Assembly: GCA_963814975.1 (NCBI GenBank)
Contig: CAWFFB010000022.1
Location: forward strand, 62,001-126,000
DNA: 64,000 bases
Reading direction: 5' to 3'
Source of the DNA: CAVUXJ01 sp963814975
Lineage (GTDB): Bacteria > Acidobacteriota > Vicinamibacteria > Vicinamibacterales > CAVVIG01
Below the pieces are notes generated by a model, which was given only the letters and a program-made list of their open reading frames with translations, was not told the origin of the DNA and made no database searches. This document shows positions 24,871 through 35,833 of this stretch, piece by piece; position 1 is the stretch's first letter, and every line of letters begins with the position of its first letter. A program made the position numbers and the translations under genes.

Positions 24871-26482
24871 CGTGCCCCCCCACCTGCGTCGGATAGTCGT
24901 ACGCCTCCCACGTCACGATCGGCGTTTCGGCGAAGTTTTCGGTCGGCGGTGGCGAGGTCGTCGTCCACTCCAGTCCAACAGCACCCCAGGGATTCGAGCC
25001 CACGTACTTGCCATACCGCAGCGACCAGGCCAGGTAGGCCATCGGGATCAAATAGCCGACGCCAAGAATGGACGCACCGGCCGACGACAGGACGTTCAGC
25101 ACCTGAAACTCCGGCGGATACGCATGATAACGCCGCGGCATTCCGAGGTAGCCGACGACGAACTGCGGGAAGAACGTCAGGTTGAATCCGACGAAGATGA
25201 TCACCGCGCTGACCTTGGCGAGCAGTTCGTTGTAGACGCGACCCGCGATCTTCGGCCACCAGTAGTGCAGCCCGCCCAGATACCCCATGATCGTGCCGCC
25301 GACCATGATGTAGTGGAAGTGCGCCACGATGAAGTAGGTGTCGGTGACGTGAACGTCGAGCCCCACCGCGGCGAGAAACAGTCCGGTCAGGCCACCGATC
25401 GTGAACAGCCCGATGAAGCCGATGGCGTACAACATCGGCGTCTCCCAGGAGATCGCGCCCTTGTACATCGTCGCCGTCCAGTTGAAGACCTTGATCGCTG
25501 AAGGGATCGCGACGAGGAAGCTGAGAATTGAAAAGATCAGCGCCGCGTACACCGATTGGCCCGCCACGAACATGTGGTGGCCCCAGACGAGGAATCCGAG
25601 GATGGCGATGCCCAAGCTCGCGAAGGCGACGAACGTGTAGCCGAAGATCTGCTTGCGGCAGAAGGCGGCGACGAGCTCGCTGACGACGCCCATCGCCGGC
25701 AGGATCATGATGTAGACGGCCGGGTGCGAGTAGAACCAGAACAGGTGCTGAAAGAGCACCGGGTCGCCGCCGACGGCCGGATCGAAGATGCCGAAGTGGA
25801 AGAGGCGTTCGGCGGCGACCAGCAGGAGCGTGATGGCGATGACCGGCGTCCCGAGCACCATGATCAGGCTGGTGGCGTAATGCGACCAGATGAAGAGCGG
25901 CAGGCGGAACCACGTCATTCCGGGCGCCCGCATGCGGTGAATCGTGACGATGAAATTGAGGCCGGTCAGGATGGACGAGAATCCCGTGATGAAGATGCCG
26001 ACCGCCGCCGAGATGACGTTGGTGTTGGACGAGACGGTGCTGTACGGCGTGTAGAACGTCCAGCCGGTGTCGAGCCCGCCGGTCACGACCGCATACATCG
26101 TGAAGGTCGCGCCGATCATGTAGATGTACCAGCTGAGGAGGTTCAACTTGGGGAACGCCAGATCTTTCGCGCCGATCATGATCGGCACAAGAAAGTTGCC
26201 GAGCACGTTGGGGATGACCGGGATCAGGAAGAAGAACACCATCATCACGCCGTGCATCGTGAACAGCTTGTTGTAGGTGTCGTCGCTGACCATGTCGCCA
26301 GCCGGCGTCGCAAGCTCGAGGCGGATGAGAACGGCGAAGGCGCCGCCGACAAAGAAAAAGAACGTGACCGCGCCGAGATATAACAGCGCGATGCGCTTGT
26401 GATCACGCGTGAGCAGCCACGAGCCGACGCCGAGTCCGGTGTTCAGGTAGTGCCGGACGGGATGGAGAACAGGAGACGCCAT
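24863..26482 (-). CDS. ctaD: Cytochrome c oxidase subunit I (caa3 type)
   Basis: A 539-residue heme-copper oxidase subunit with about 12 membrane helices. It has WFYSHPAVYIMILP, with the CuB histidine and the tyrosine of the active-site crosslink, and DTYFIVAHFHYIMVGG, carrying further heme and copper ligands. It reduces oxygen to water and pumps protons. The start is ATG at 26482 (MASPVLHPV). The frame is open upstream into subunit II because of a probable indel in a run of six G at 26537-26542. Confidence 0.93.
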   Translation of the reverse strand: MASPVLHPVRHYLNTGLGVGSWLLTRDHKRIALLYLGAVTFFFFVGGAFAVLIRLELATPAGDMVSDDTYNKLFTMHGVMMVFFFLIPVIPNVLGNFLVPIMIGAKDLAFPKLNLLSWYIYMIGATFTMYAVVTGGLDTGWTFYTPYSTVSSNTNVISAAVGIFITGFSSILTGLNFIVTIHRMRAPGMTWFRLPLFIWSHYATSLIMVLGTPVIAITLLLVAAERLFHFGIFDPAVGGDPVLFQHLFWFYSHPAVYIMILPAMGVVSELVAAFCRKQIFGYTFVAFASLGIAILGFLVWGHHMFVAGQSVYAALIFSILSFLVAIPSAIKVFNWTATMYKGAISWETPMLYAIGFIGLFTIGGLTGLFLAAVGLDVHVTDTYFIVAHFHYIMVGGTIMGYLGGLHYWWPKIAGRVYNELLAKVSAVIIFVGFNLTFFPQFVVGYLGMPRRYHAYPPEFQVLNVLSSAGASILGVGYLIPMAYLAWSLRYGKYVGSNPWGAVGLEWTTTSPPPTENFAETPIVTWEAYDYPTQVGGHVV

Positions 26483-26484
26483 GG

Positions 26485-27479
26485 TTACCTGTTCGCCTCG
26501 CCTGGCGCCGGCGTGTTGCGCGCTCTCGGGTCGCACGGGGGGCGCCTGCGGCCGGTTCTGCAGCGATTTCACGTATTCGATCAGCGCGAGCAGTCCGTCT
26601 TCGTTCACGACGCCCTGGTAGGTCGGCATGATCGGCTGGAACCCGGCGCTGATTCTCACCGCCGGGTTCACGATCGCCTCGCGGAGGTACGCTTCATCGA
26701 CGAGCGCCGTGCCGCCGCCTTCGAGCGTGACGGTCTTGCCGAACAGACCCTCGAGGACGGGAGCGCGCCCCTGCGCGTCGGGGCGATGACAGGTGTTGCA
26801 CGCCAGGTCGGCGAACAACTTCCCGCCTTCCGACGCCAGCGATCCTTCGGCCTGTCCGCTGGCCAGCCACCGTTGAAACTCGTTCGGCTCCATCACGACG
26901 ACCCGACCGATCATCCCGGAATGACGCGTGCCGCAATACTCGGCGCAAAACAGGTGGTAGCTGCCGGGCTTCGTCGGCTGAAACCACAGATTCGTATACC
27001 GGCCCGGAACGACGTCCGCCTTCACGCGAAAGGCGGGAACGAAGACGTCGTGGATCACGTCTTCGGAAGTCATGATCAGCTTCACCGGAAGGCCCACCGG
27101 GACGTGCAGCTCGTTGATCTCGCGCTGCGCCGTTCAGATGCTGGAACTTCCACATCCACTGCTTGCCGACGACATACACGTTGAGCGTCCCGTCGGGCGG
27201 TCGGGCCATCGCAAAGAACACGCTCGCCCCCCACACGAAAATCACCAGCACGAGCAGGAGGGGGATCACCGACCAGACAATCTCGAGCATCGTCCCGCCG
27301 GTAACGCGGGCACCCACGGCGTCGGGCGACCGCCTGCGGTATCTCACCGCATACCGCAGAATCAAGCCGGCGATCAGCAGCGTGAAGAACGCGGAGATGC
27401 CGAGGAGAAAGAAATACAGCGCGTCGACGCGTGGTGCCATCGTCGAAGCGGACTCTGGAAACAAGGCGGCAGTTCCCAT
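26485..27479 (-). CDS. ctaC: Cytochrome c oxidase subunit II with fused cytochrome c, frameshifted as given
   Basis: N-terminal helices and TMLEIVWSVIPLLLVLVIF plus VVGKQWMWKFQHLNG lie in one frame. The CuA domain (EDVIHDVFVPAFRVKADVVP, CAEYCGTRHSGM) and a cytochrome c domain (CNTCH) lie in another, after one extra base near 27128. A second extra base in the six-G run (26537-26542) hides the natural TAA at 26485-26487. Removing both gives 330 residues, and the length arithmetic fits. The fused cytochrome makes this a caa3-type subunit accepting electrons from alternative complex III. The start is ATG 27479. Confidence 0.85.
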
Positions 27480-27552
27480 AGTTATAGCGCGCTGGTGCGG
27501 ACGGCTGGTACCGGGTGGCTGGTACGTCGGTGCGTCGCACCCTGTGGAGGAC

Positions 27553-28382
27553 CTACGGAGGCGATCGCGACGCACCATGACGGCGATGAACGTGGCCAAA
27601 ACGAGAACCGTCGCGCCGCCGGCGAGTCGCAGGGCCCGCATCACCACGAAGCCGTACCGACCCGTCATCGGATCGTAGTGATAACAATAGAGGAGGAGCG
27701 CGTCGACGGCCCTGCCGATCCTGCCGGCAGACGCCTCGACGAGCGCGAACCGGAGATCGCGCGGTCCGTACTCGAGGCCGAACAGGTAACGCGCGAGCCG
27801 GCCGTCCGGCGTCAGGACGACAAGCCCCGCCGGATGGGCGAACTGCCGCGTCTCCTGATCCCACACATATCGGAACCCGGTTGCCTTCGTCAGGCGCTCG
27901 ATCGACGGCTGGTCACCAGTCAGGAAATGCAAGCCGTCCGCCGCATTCTGGCGCTCGTATCGCCGGAGCAGGGCCGTCTTGTGCGCCGCCGCGATCGCCG
28001 GAGTCTCCCGGGGATCGAAGCTGACCACGACAACCTCGAAGTCCCGTGCGGGCTCCAGCGCCAGCACGTTCAGGCTGCTGATCATCGCGTCCAGCACCCG
28101 GCTGCACAGCATCGGACAGTCGTAGTAAGCGAAGGCCATCACGACAGGCTTGACTCGGAAGTACTCGCCGAGACGCACGACCTGTCCCTGTTCATCCCGG
28201 AACTCGACGTCGAGCGGCACCTGATGATTCAGGTTCTGGTCGAAGCCAATCTCGCGCAGCGGCGCCGGAATCACGGAGGCCGAGAGGCCCGGTTCCATCC
28301 GATACCCGGGCGTCGGGGTGCCGGTCATCTGCGCGGCACCCACGATCACCGCGGAGCAGGCAAAGACTGCCGACGTGAACAC
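27553..28382 (-). CDS. SCO1/SenC-type copper chaperone
   Basis: A thioredoxin-fold protein with the copper-binding CPMLC (CxxxC) motif in AYYDCPMLCSRVLDAM and a conserved histidine later (RQFAHPAGL). A C-terminal helix follows (GGATVLVLATFIAVMVRR). It delivers copper to the CuA site of subunit II. The start is GTG 28382 with GAGGA upstream. In the given sequence the frame has no stop before subunit II; a TAG one frame away at 27553-27555 is the probable natural end if one base is missing, and the spacer after it is noncoding in character. A true fusion is less likely. Confidence 0.78.
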
Positions 28383-28418
28383 TATCCTCGATCCTCCGCG
28401 CCCGCGCCGAATGTCGTG

Positions 28419-28826
28419 TCATGGCGTTCCTGGCTCCGGTGACTGGAGGACTGGAAACCCCCGCCGAGCGTCAACTTCATCGCCTCCGAGATCGGGATCC
28501 TGACAGTGCCGGCGCTTTCTGTCTACCCACTGATAACTGTTCAGCAACTGGTCTTCGCGCGCGCGCAGATCCCGCAGATCCTGCCGAGGCGTGACCTGGA
28601 GCCGGGGGGCTGGCGGCAGCCTCATCTCCTGGCCGGCGGCGAGCGGATACCAGTTGCCCGGATTTGCGGCTTCACGGCCGTTGAAATATCCGAACATCAG
28701 CCAGATCACCACGTGAATGACCGCCGCGAGGATGACGAGGCCCGTCCCGATCTTGAAGATCGCACCAATCTCCACGTCGCTCTCTTCGTGGTGGACTGCG
28801 GCGTTCTGCGAGGGCGTCTGCGTCAT
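28419..28826 (-). CDS. Small single-helix membrane protein of the respiratory cluster
   Basis: A 135-residue protein with one membrane helix (IGTGLVILAAVIHVVIWLMF) and a C-terminal part containing LLNSYQWVDRK. In related clusters the motif continues with AGTVRIPISEAMKL, which is present here one frame over. Two compensating indels, near 28515 and in the C run at 28458-28462, would restore it, and the span is a multiple of three. It lies between actF and the SCO1 gene in many alternative complex III clusters; its role is unknown. Confidence 0.68.
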   Translation of the reverse strand: MTQTPSQNAAVHHEESDVEIGAIFKIGTGLVILAAVIHVVIWLMFGYFNGREAANPGNWYPLAAGQEMRLPPAPRLQVTPRQDLRDLRAREDQLLNSYQWVDRKRRHCQDPDLGGDEVDARRGFPVLQSPEPGTP

Positions 28827-28833
28827 GTCGACA

Positions 28834-30057
28834 CTATCCGGCCGCCGGCCGTTCCCGGCCGCTTTCCAGAAACCGGCCGAGAGCTTCCTCGAACTGAGGG
28901 TCGTGAACCGGCAGGATCGCCCGGCCGCGAAGTTGCCCGATGAAGCAGCCGAGCCACAGCGCCACGAGCGACACCGGCAGCACGACGTCCATCCAGCTGA
29001 CGGCCAGACGATCGGGATGAAACTCCGGCGCGATCAGCCAGAACAGATCGACGAGCTTCGCGACGAGAATGCCGAGAGCGACCTTCCAGACGATCGTCGA
29101 GGCGCGCTTGACGGATCGAAACAGCAGGAGCCAGAAGGGCACGGCGAAGTGGAACACGATGAGCCCGACAGCAATGAACCGCCACCCATCGTTCTGGCGG
29201 TTGACGTACCAGCTGATTTCCTCGGGAAGGTTCCCCGACCAGATGATCAAGTACTGGGAGAACGAGAAGTACGCCCACAGCATGACGAAGGCGAGCATCA
29301 GATTCGCGAGGTCGTGGAAATGCCCGGGGACGACGATGGCGTCGAGCGGCTGGCGGCGGCTGAGCCATGCAAGCGCGACGATGAGAAACGCGAGCGCGGT
29401 CAAGCCCTGACCGCCCATCAGCAGTACGCCATAGATCGTCGAGTACCAGTGCGGGTCGAGTGACATGAGCCAGTCGAACGAGGCAAACGTGACCGTGAAA
29501 CCGTAGACGAGCAACCCGCCGCCGCTGAGGCGCTGCATGCGGCGGGCAATACGGGGATCGGGGTTGCGATCCTGATCGAGCGACCACCTGTTGAGGAAGT
29601 ACGTCAGCGCGTTCCAGGCGACAAAGTAGGCCGCGGCCCGCGCGAGGAAGAATGGCGTGTTCAGGTAGACCTGCTTGCCGCGCAGAATCGCGTCGGCCGC
29701 CACGATGTCGGCGTGGCTCCACTCGTACAGATGGCCGATGCCGAAGGCGATCGGCAGGAAGAGCAGCGTCAATACTGGCAGGACGCGAGAGGCCGCCCCG
29801 ATCAGCCGGCGGGTGACGACTCCCCACACGCCACCCGACAACTGGTGGATCATGCCAAGCGCGAGACAGCCGAGCGTCGCGCCCAGCACGAACATGTACG
29901 CCGTCAGATACGATTGGAAGAACTGCGCGGGATTGCTGAACAGCCCGACGAGCGAAATCGCACCCGCAGCGCCGCCGGCAATCAAGAACCGGCGCTGGTA
30001 GCCCGCAAGCTCGGGAATCAGCTGATCGGCTGGTTGACGCAGCGGCCTGGAGGTCAC
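28834..30057 (-). CDS. actF: Alternative complex III subunit ActF
   Basis: A 407-residue polytopic membrane protein, about ten helices, of the ActF family (quinone-binding subunit 2). Recognisable segments are FLNRWSLDQDRNPDPRIARR, TFASFDWLMSLDPHWYSTIY and FSFSQYLIIWSGNLPEEISW. It helps oxidise quinol in the alternative complex III. The start is GTG 30057, which overlaps the actE stop by four bases; the longer upstream reading is not supported. Confidence 0.88.
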   Translation of the reverse strand: MTSRPLRQPADQLIPELAGYQRRFLIAGGAAGAISLVGLFSNPAQFFQSYLTAYMFVLGATLGCLALGMIHQLSGGVWGVVTRRLIGAASRVLPVLTLLFLPIAFGIGHLYEWSHADIVAADAILRGKQVYLNTPFFLARAAAYFVAWNALTYFLNRWSLDQDRNPDPRIARRMQRLSGGGLLVYGFTVTFASFDWLMSLDPHWYSTIYGVLLMGGQGLTALAFLIVALAWLSRRQPLDAIVVPGHFHDLANLMLAFVMLWAYFSFSQYLIIWSGNLPEEISWYVNRQNDGWRFIAVGLIVFHFAVPFWLLLFRSVKRASTIVWKVALGILVAKLVDLFWLIAPEFHPDRLAVSWMDVVLPVSLVALWLGCFIGQLRGRAILPVHDPQFEEALGRFLESGRERPAAG

Positions 30058-30641
30058 CGCTGACCCTCGAGCCGGGTGCGCTCGGCTGGCGGGACGTCGT
30101 TCAGTGTGGCGGAAGCAGCAGCCTGCAGTACGCGGATATAGGCCGCAATGGCCCATCGATCCGTCACCTTGATCTGAGCGGCGTAGTCGGGCATCGAGCC
30201 AAAGCCGTTCGTGATCACGTCGAAGAAGTGGCCCGGCGCCGCCTCGCGGAGGTAGGGAGCATCGAGCGGCGGCGGCGGGGTGTACCCGCGCTGGACGACG
30301 ATGCCATCACCCGCGCCGGACCGGGCGTGGCACGGCGAACAGTAAATGTCGAAGCGCTCCTGTCCACGCACGAGGATGGCCTCGGTGATTGGGAACGGGA
30401 AAGCCGTGACATCCTCGTCGTTGACCTTCCCCGTAAAGAGCGCCTGATCGTCCCTCAGCTGGCCGCGCGGGACGGTGCCGGGCAGCGGCGGCCGCGCCGA
30501 GCTGCTGTCAGCAAAAAAGGGCGCGGCTTCGAGCGCGGAATACTTAGGCTGATCGTGCATGTCCTGGCGGCAGGCCAGGGAGCCGAGCGCGATCAGCACC
30601 GCGGCCCCCCTGTGCGCGATCGCCGTTGGCCTAGCGCGCAA
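30054..30641 (-). CDS. actE: Alternative complex III cytochrome c lipoprotein ActE
   Basis: A 195-residue protein with a lipobox (LGSLAC) and one heme motif CSPCH followed by ARSGAGDGIV. MPDY is the likely methionine axial ligand region. In the complex it carries electrons from the multiheme subunit towards the oxidase. It overlaps actF (GTGA) at one end and actD at the other, so the genes are translationally coupled. Confidence 0.88.
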   Translation of the reverse strand: MRARPTAIAHRGAAVLIALGSLACRQDMHDQPKYSALEAAPFFADSSSARPPLPGTVPRGQLRDDQALFTGKVNDEDVTAFPFPITEAILVRGQERFDIYCSPCHARSGAGDGIVVQRGYTPPPPLDAPYLREAAPGHFFDVITNGFGSMPDYAAQIKVTDRWAIAAYIRVLQAAASATLNDVPPAERTRLEGQR

Positions 30642-31173
30642 CGGTCGACACCTCGAGAGCCCCGAGTGATTCGAGAAAACGGCGCGTCTTCTCGAGGTCG
30701 AACTTCGAATCTCGCTCTTCGATGCACAGGAAGAAGCGGTTGCGGCTGGCCAGCGCGAAGCGCGGCACGTTGAACACCGGGTGATAAGGCATGGGAAGGC
30801 CGTTCAGGGCCAGCATGCCCAGCACGGCCGACAGTGCAGCGACCAGGATGGTGCACTCGAAGGTGACCGGGATGAACATCGGCCAGCTGTTGAACGGCTT
30901 GCCGGCGATATTCAGCGGGTACGCGATCCCAGCCGCCCAGTACTGAAGGGCGTATCCGCCGAGCGCGCCGCAGAGTCCCCCGACGAGCACGATCAGCGGG
31001 AGCCGGGTGTGCGATTCTCCCAGCGCGTCGTGCAGTTCCTCGATCGGAAACGGCGAGTACGCGTCCATCGAACGATACCCCTCGTAATGAGCGCGGTAGG
31101 TCGCCGCGACCAGCGCATTGGGGTCATGGAACTCCGCCATCAAGCCGTAAATCGAAGGTGAACGTATCGCCAT
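30631..31173 (-). CDS. actD: Alternative complex III subunit ActD (DUF3341)
   Basis: A 180-residue protein with two membrane helices and the typical features of ActD: an N-terminal soluble part (YGLMAEFHDPNALVAA), SPFPIEELHDALG, and a closing PRFALASRNRFFLCIEERD domain. It is a membrane subunit of the complex without redox cofactors. It overlaps actE by 11 bases and lies three bases after actC. Frame intact. Confidence 0.87.
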   Translation of the reverse strand: MAIRSPSIYGLMAEFHDPNALVAATYRAHYEGYRSMDAYSPFPIEELHDALGESHTRLPLIVLVGGLCGALGGYALQYWAAGIAYPLNIAGKPFNSWPMFIPVTFECTILVAALSAVLGMLALNGLPMPYHPVFNVPRFALASRNRFFLCIEERDSKFDLEKTRRFLESLGALEVSTVAR

Positions 31174-31176
31174 CGC

Positions 31177-32559
31177 TCACATTCCCCGGTCGGGTTCGAG
31201 TTCCACCTTCGCCGCCGGCAGCAGCGTCCGCATCTCGAACATCGAGATGACCGGCAGCAAGCGGAGAAACAGAAGCAGCAGCGTCAGGAAAAGGCCGATG
31301 GTGCCGAAGAAGGTGCTCAAGTCCCAGAACGTCGGGTTGAACCGCCCCCACGCCGAGGGCAGGAAATCGCGGTGCAGGCTCGTCACGACGATCACGAACC
31401 GCTCGAGCCACATCCCGACGTTCACGATCAGCGAGATGACGAACAGGATCGGCACGCTCATCCGGACGCGCTTGAACCAAAGGGCCTGCGGAGTGATCAC
31501 GTTGCAGACGATCAGTATCGCGTAAGCCCACCAGTACGGCCCGGTCATGCGGTTCCACATCATGAAGCTCTCGTACTCGTTCTGGCTGAACCAGGCCATG
31601 AATGCTTCGATCGTGTACCCGTAGGCGACGATCAGCCCGGTGACGAGCATCACCTTCGCCATGTTCTGCAAGTGCCGCATCGTGATGAAATCCTCCAACC
31701 CATAGAGCGCGCGGATCGGGATCACGAGGGTCAGCACCATCCCGAAGCCCGAGTAGATGGCGCCCGCGACGAAGTAGGGGGGGAAAATGGTCGCGTGCCA
31801 GCCGGGGATGACCGAGACGGCGAAGTCCAGGCTGACCACCGAATGGACCGAGACGACGAGAGGCGTCGCGAGACCGGCGAGCAGGAGGTAGGCGGTCTCG
31901 TATCGGTGCCAGTGCCGGGCCGACCCGCGCCACCCCATCGCCATTATTCCGTACACGCGCGGCCGCTCCGCGTCGTCGCGCGATCACGCAGCGTGGCGAC
32001 GTCGGGGATCAAGCCGACATACCAGAACAACAGCGACACCAGCCGTAGGTCGAGACCGCGAAGACGTCCCAGATGAGCGGGCTCTTGAATTGCGGCCACA
32101 ATGTCATCGTGTTGGGAAACGGCAGGAGCCAGTACGCCAACCAGGGGCGCCCGGTGTGCATGAGAGGAAAGATGGCCGCGCAGGCGACCGCACAAAGCGT
32201 CATCGCCTCGGCGAAGCGGTTGATGGAGGTCCGCCACGCCTGTCTGAACAACAGCAGAATCGCCGAGATCAGCGTGCCGGCGTGACCGATGCCAATCCAC
32301 CAGACAAAGTTCGTGATGTCGAACGCCCACCCGACCGGCTGGTTATTGCCCCAGATGCCGATGCCGCGTATGACGAGGTAGGTCAGCGACATGAAGAGCA
32401 ACAGGGCAAACCCCGACGCGACCATGAAGCCGAGGTACCACCACAGCGGCGTGCGTTGCGACAGGACGACAGCGCTGATCTGGTCGGTGACGGACGAAAA
32501 GGTATGGCCGGGCGCGACCACGGGCGGGTCGGCACTTCGGGCTGCACGCTCTCCATCAT
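31177..32559 (-). CDS. actC: Alternative complex III subunit ActC (NrfD-like), three frameshifts as given
   Basis: An NrfD/PsrC-type polytopic membrane protein split over several frames. The parts are MMESVQPEVPTRP; VVAPGHTFSSVTDQISAVVL through VFAVSTYG; LVSLLFWYVGLIPDVATLRD; and VYGIMAMGWRGSARHWHRYE to the C-terminus. One missing base each near 32520, 32041 and 31960 explains this. Adding three bases gives 461 residues, a normal size. ATG 32559 overlaps the actB stop by four bases. It is the main quinone-binding membrane subunit. Confidence 0.83.
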
Positions 32560-35500
32560 TCGCCCAGCTCCGGATTCGGATTCCGAATCGCCGCGAGATA
32601 CGTCGTCCTCGGCCGGGTATTGAGCTCGGCGAGCAGCGAGTAGTTGCGCTGTTCGGACCGGAGCTTCGCCACCCGGCTCTCTGGATCGTTCAGGTTGCCG
32701 AAGACGATGGCCTCGGCCGGGCAGACCGCCTCGCAGGCCGTCTTGATTTCACCGTCACGGACAAGGCGGTCCGCCTTCTCCGAGTCGATCTTCGCGGCGT
32801 TGATTCGCTGTACGCAGTACGTGCATTTTTCCATGACCCCGCGGCTGCGAACAGTGACGTCGGGGTTGCGTCCGAGCTTCAGGCTCGGCGTCTCCCAGTC
32901 CTGATACAGCAGATAGTTGAAGCGCCGAACCTTGTACGGGCAGTTGTTGGAACAGTACCGGGTCCCGACACACCGGTTGTAGACCATGTCGTTCAGACCT
33001 TCGTGGCTGTGCACGGTGGCATTGACGGGACAGACGATCTCGCACGGGGCGTTCTCGCAGTGCATGCACGGCAGCGGCTGGAAGTAGGTCTCCGGGTTGT
33101 CCTCGCGACCGCGATAGTACGTATCGACGCGCAGCCAGTGCATTTCACGGCCTCGCAGGACCTGGTCCTTGCCGACCACGGGAATATTGTTCTCGGCCTG
33201 GCACCCGACGATGCAGGCGTTGCAGCCGATACAGGCGTTGACATCGATCGCCATGCCCCATTTGTACCCTTCATACGGGTATCGGGGAGCAGCGTCAGCG
33301 TGCGCGGCGGGGCCTCGTGGCCCTCATGCACGATCTTCGGATCGCGCTCGAACTGGTCGCGGGTGACGGCGCGGATCAACCCGCGGCCTTCCATGAGGTG
33401 GTGATACTGCGTGCACGCCAGGGAATATCGATCGCCGGTCTTCGCGACCTCGAGACCTCGGTCGAACCAGGGCGCCTCTGACGTCCGCAGCGCACTGGCG
33501 TTGAATCCGGCGCCCGTACCGACCTGCCCGCCACGTGTTCGGCCGTAACCCAGGTGTATCGTGACGCAATCGTCAGGATGACCGGCGACCGGAAACAGGG
33601 GGCCGCGGACGGATCGCCCGCGAGAACGAAGCTCGACGAGGTCGGTCACGATCTGGCCGTGTTCGCCGCCGGTAAAGGCCGGCGTCGCAGCTGCCTGCAG
33701 CCTGGCGAAGGTCGCCGGGCTCACCAGCACCGCGTTGTCCCAGGTCAACTTGGTGAGGGGTTTCGGCAGCTCCTGCAGCCAGCCGCTGTTGGCAAACCGG
33801 CCGTCGAGCACGCACGGATCGCTGCGAAACGTCAGTTCCAGTCCGGTCGACTCGTTGCCGGCGGGCGGCGCCGGCTCGAGCGACTCGGGCCGGAGCGTGA
33901 CGCTGCGCGGCGCGAACGCCGTATTCGGAATGAAGCCGTCGTGCAGCCATCGGCGCCATGCTGCCTCGAACAGCGGGCTCGCTTCTTGCGCCGTCGACGC
34001 CTTCTGGGACTTCGCGTCGGCCGCAGCGGTCTGAGCCCCTGCACCTGGGACAGCTGCCGGGGTCCTCGCGCCAGGAGGAGTGCTTTGCGCCTTGGCACCA
34101 GCATCGGCCGTCGGGGTGCTCACGGCGGGGGCGGCGCTTTGGTTCGTGGCGCCAGACACGGCGGTGTCGGTCTTGCCGCCCGCCATCGCGGCCTGGGATC
34201 CCGCGTCGTGCGATCCAAACGACGCGATCCAGTGCTCGCGGACCAGATCGTATGCAGGCTTTTCTGGCGTCGGGCTCATCGCGGCGATGAGCTCGTGGGC
34301 CGAGCGTCCATCGTATAACGGCGCGATCAGCGGCTGCACGATCGACGCGGTGCCATCGAACGCACGCGCGTCGCTCCAGGTCTCGAGAAAATGGGCTTCC
34401 GGGATCTGCCAGTGGCACAGCTCGGACGTTTCGTCGACATGCTGGCTGAGGTGCACACGAAACGGCACCGTGACCATCGCCTCCTTGAAGTTCAGATCGG
34501 CCGGCGCAGTGTAGGCCGGGTTGCCGCCGACGACGATCAGGACGTCCACCTGGCCGGCGCTCATATCACGTGCGAGATCGCGAAGCGACTGCACCTGTTC
34601 GATTGGTGCAACTTCGACGGGATCGGTGAACACGATGCTGCGGCCGGTGTTGCCGAGCGCACCGTTCATGGCATGGGCGAGGGCATGCACCACTGGCGGC
34701 TGGTTGTCGCCCGCCACCACGAGGCTCGTACCTTTGTGTGCCTGGAGATCTTTGGCGACGGCCGCGATCCAGGCAGGGGCAAGCTCGGCGGCACGGCCAG
34801 ACAGCGGCGGCCCACCCGCGGCGACGCCACCGACGCCAACCGCCGCCGCAATCTGCCTCGCGAGGGTTTCGACCTCGCTGGGGCGCAGCGGCAAGCGGTG
34901 GTCGGCTCGTGCACCGGTCGATGTGGGCATGCTTTCGAGGGCATACAACCGGTTCATGCGCGCCCCCAGCTCCGGCCGGCGCCGGGCGGCGAAGGCGCGC
35001 GCGTAGGCCAGGCTTCCCGCGCCGGCGCCGAGCAAATCGGCGTCGAGCGTGAGAATGACGTCGGCTCGATCGAGGTGGAGCTGCGCCTCGACGAACTCGC
35101 CGAATGCGAGGCGGGCCCCCGCTCGCGCGTTCTCGCGGCTGACGGGATCCCACTGGTGCCAGCGAGCAGACGGAAAGCGGGACAGAAGCTCCTGCAGCTG
35201 CCCTCCAAGCGTGGGTGACGAGATCGATTCGGTGAGGATGCGGAGCCCGCGTCCCTGGATCGGCTGCTGAGCGGTCAGAACCGACGCGAGCACCGACAGA
35301 AAATCGGGCCACGGCCGAATCTCCCCCAGATGAGTCAGCGCGCGCGACCGGTCGGGGTCGTACAGATTCAGGATTGCCGCCTGCGCAAAGATGTCCGTGG
35401 CGCCGAGACTGGCGGGGTGAAGCGGGTTGCCCTCGACTTTGGTTGGCCGCCCCTCGTGACTCTCGACGAGGAGTCCGGTCGCCGTCCCGCCGAGCGTCAT

Positions 35501-35833
35501 CGAGGTTGCGTAGAACAGCGGCCGGCCCGGAATGACCTCCTCGGGCTGCCGGACGTAAGGGACGATCTTTTCCGTGGGTTGGCGGGTGCAGGCGGTGATG
35601 CCGGCGAGCCCCATCGACGCGCCCATCAGCTTCAAAAACGTACGCCGGGCGACCGGATCGGATACGGCCTCAACCTGGGAAGGGAACTCCTTGAACAGCC
35701 GCGCCTGAAAGACGGGATCGTCGGCCCGCTCGTCGAGCGTGCGCCACCAGCTATCGCGGCTGCGATCGCCGATGCGGTGCTGGGCGGTCGAGACGACGCG
35801 ATGTTCCGCGCTCGTTCGCGGATCCTTCCTCAT
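32556..35833 (-). CDS. actB: Alternative complex III iron-sulfur subunit ActB, frameshifted as given
   Basis: A large two-part subunit. The N-terminal part resembles molybdopterin oxidoreductases without cofactor and begins with a twin-arginine-like signal (ARRTFLKLMGASMGLAG). The C-terminal part is a ferredoxin-like domain with clusters CIGCNACIVGC, CMHCENAPC, CSNNC, CTYC and CEAVC. The two lie in different frames, joined by one missing base near 33266; corrected length is about 1092 residues. ATG 35833 overlaps the actA stop. An Ala/Pro/Thr-rich insert occurs at about residues 540-615. It relays electrons from quinol to the ActA hemes. Confidence 0.87.

Noticed and set aside
24390..25913. 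Continuous minus-strand frame joining part of coxA to subunit III
   Set aside because: Its first two thirds are coxA read out of phase; only the end is true subunit III sequence.
28455..33270. Programmed ribosomal frameshifting in actB, actC and the small membrane protein
   Set aside because: No slippery heptamer with a downstream structure was seen at the breaks, the directions differ, and many unrelated genes in the window show the same type of break.
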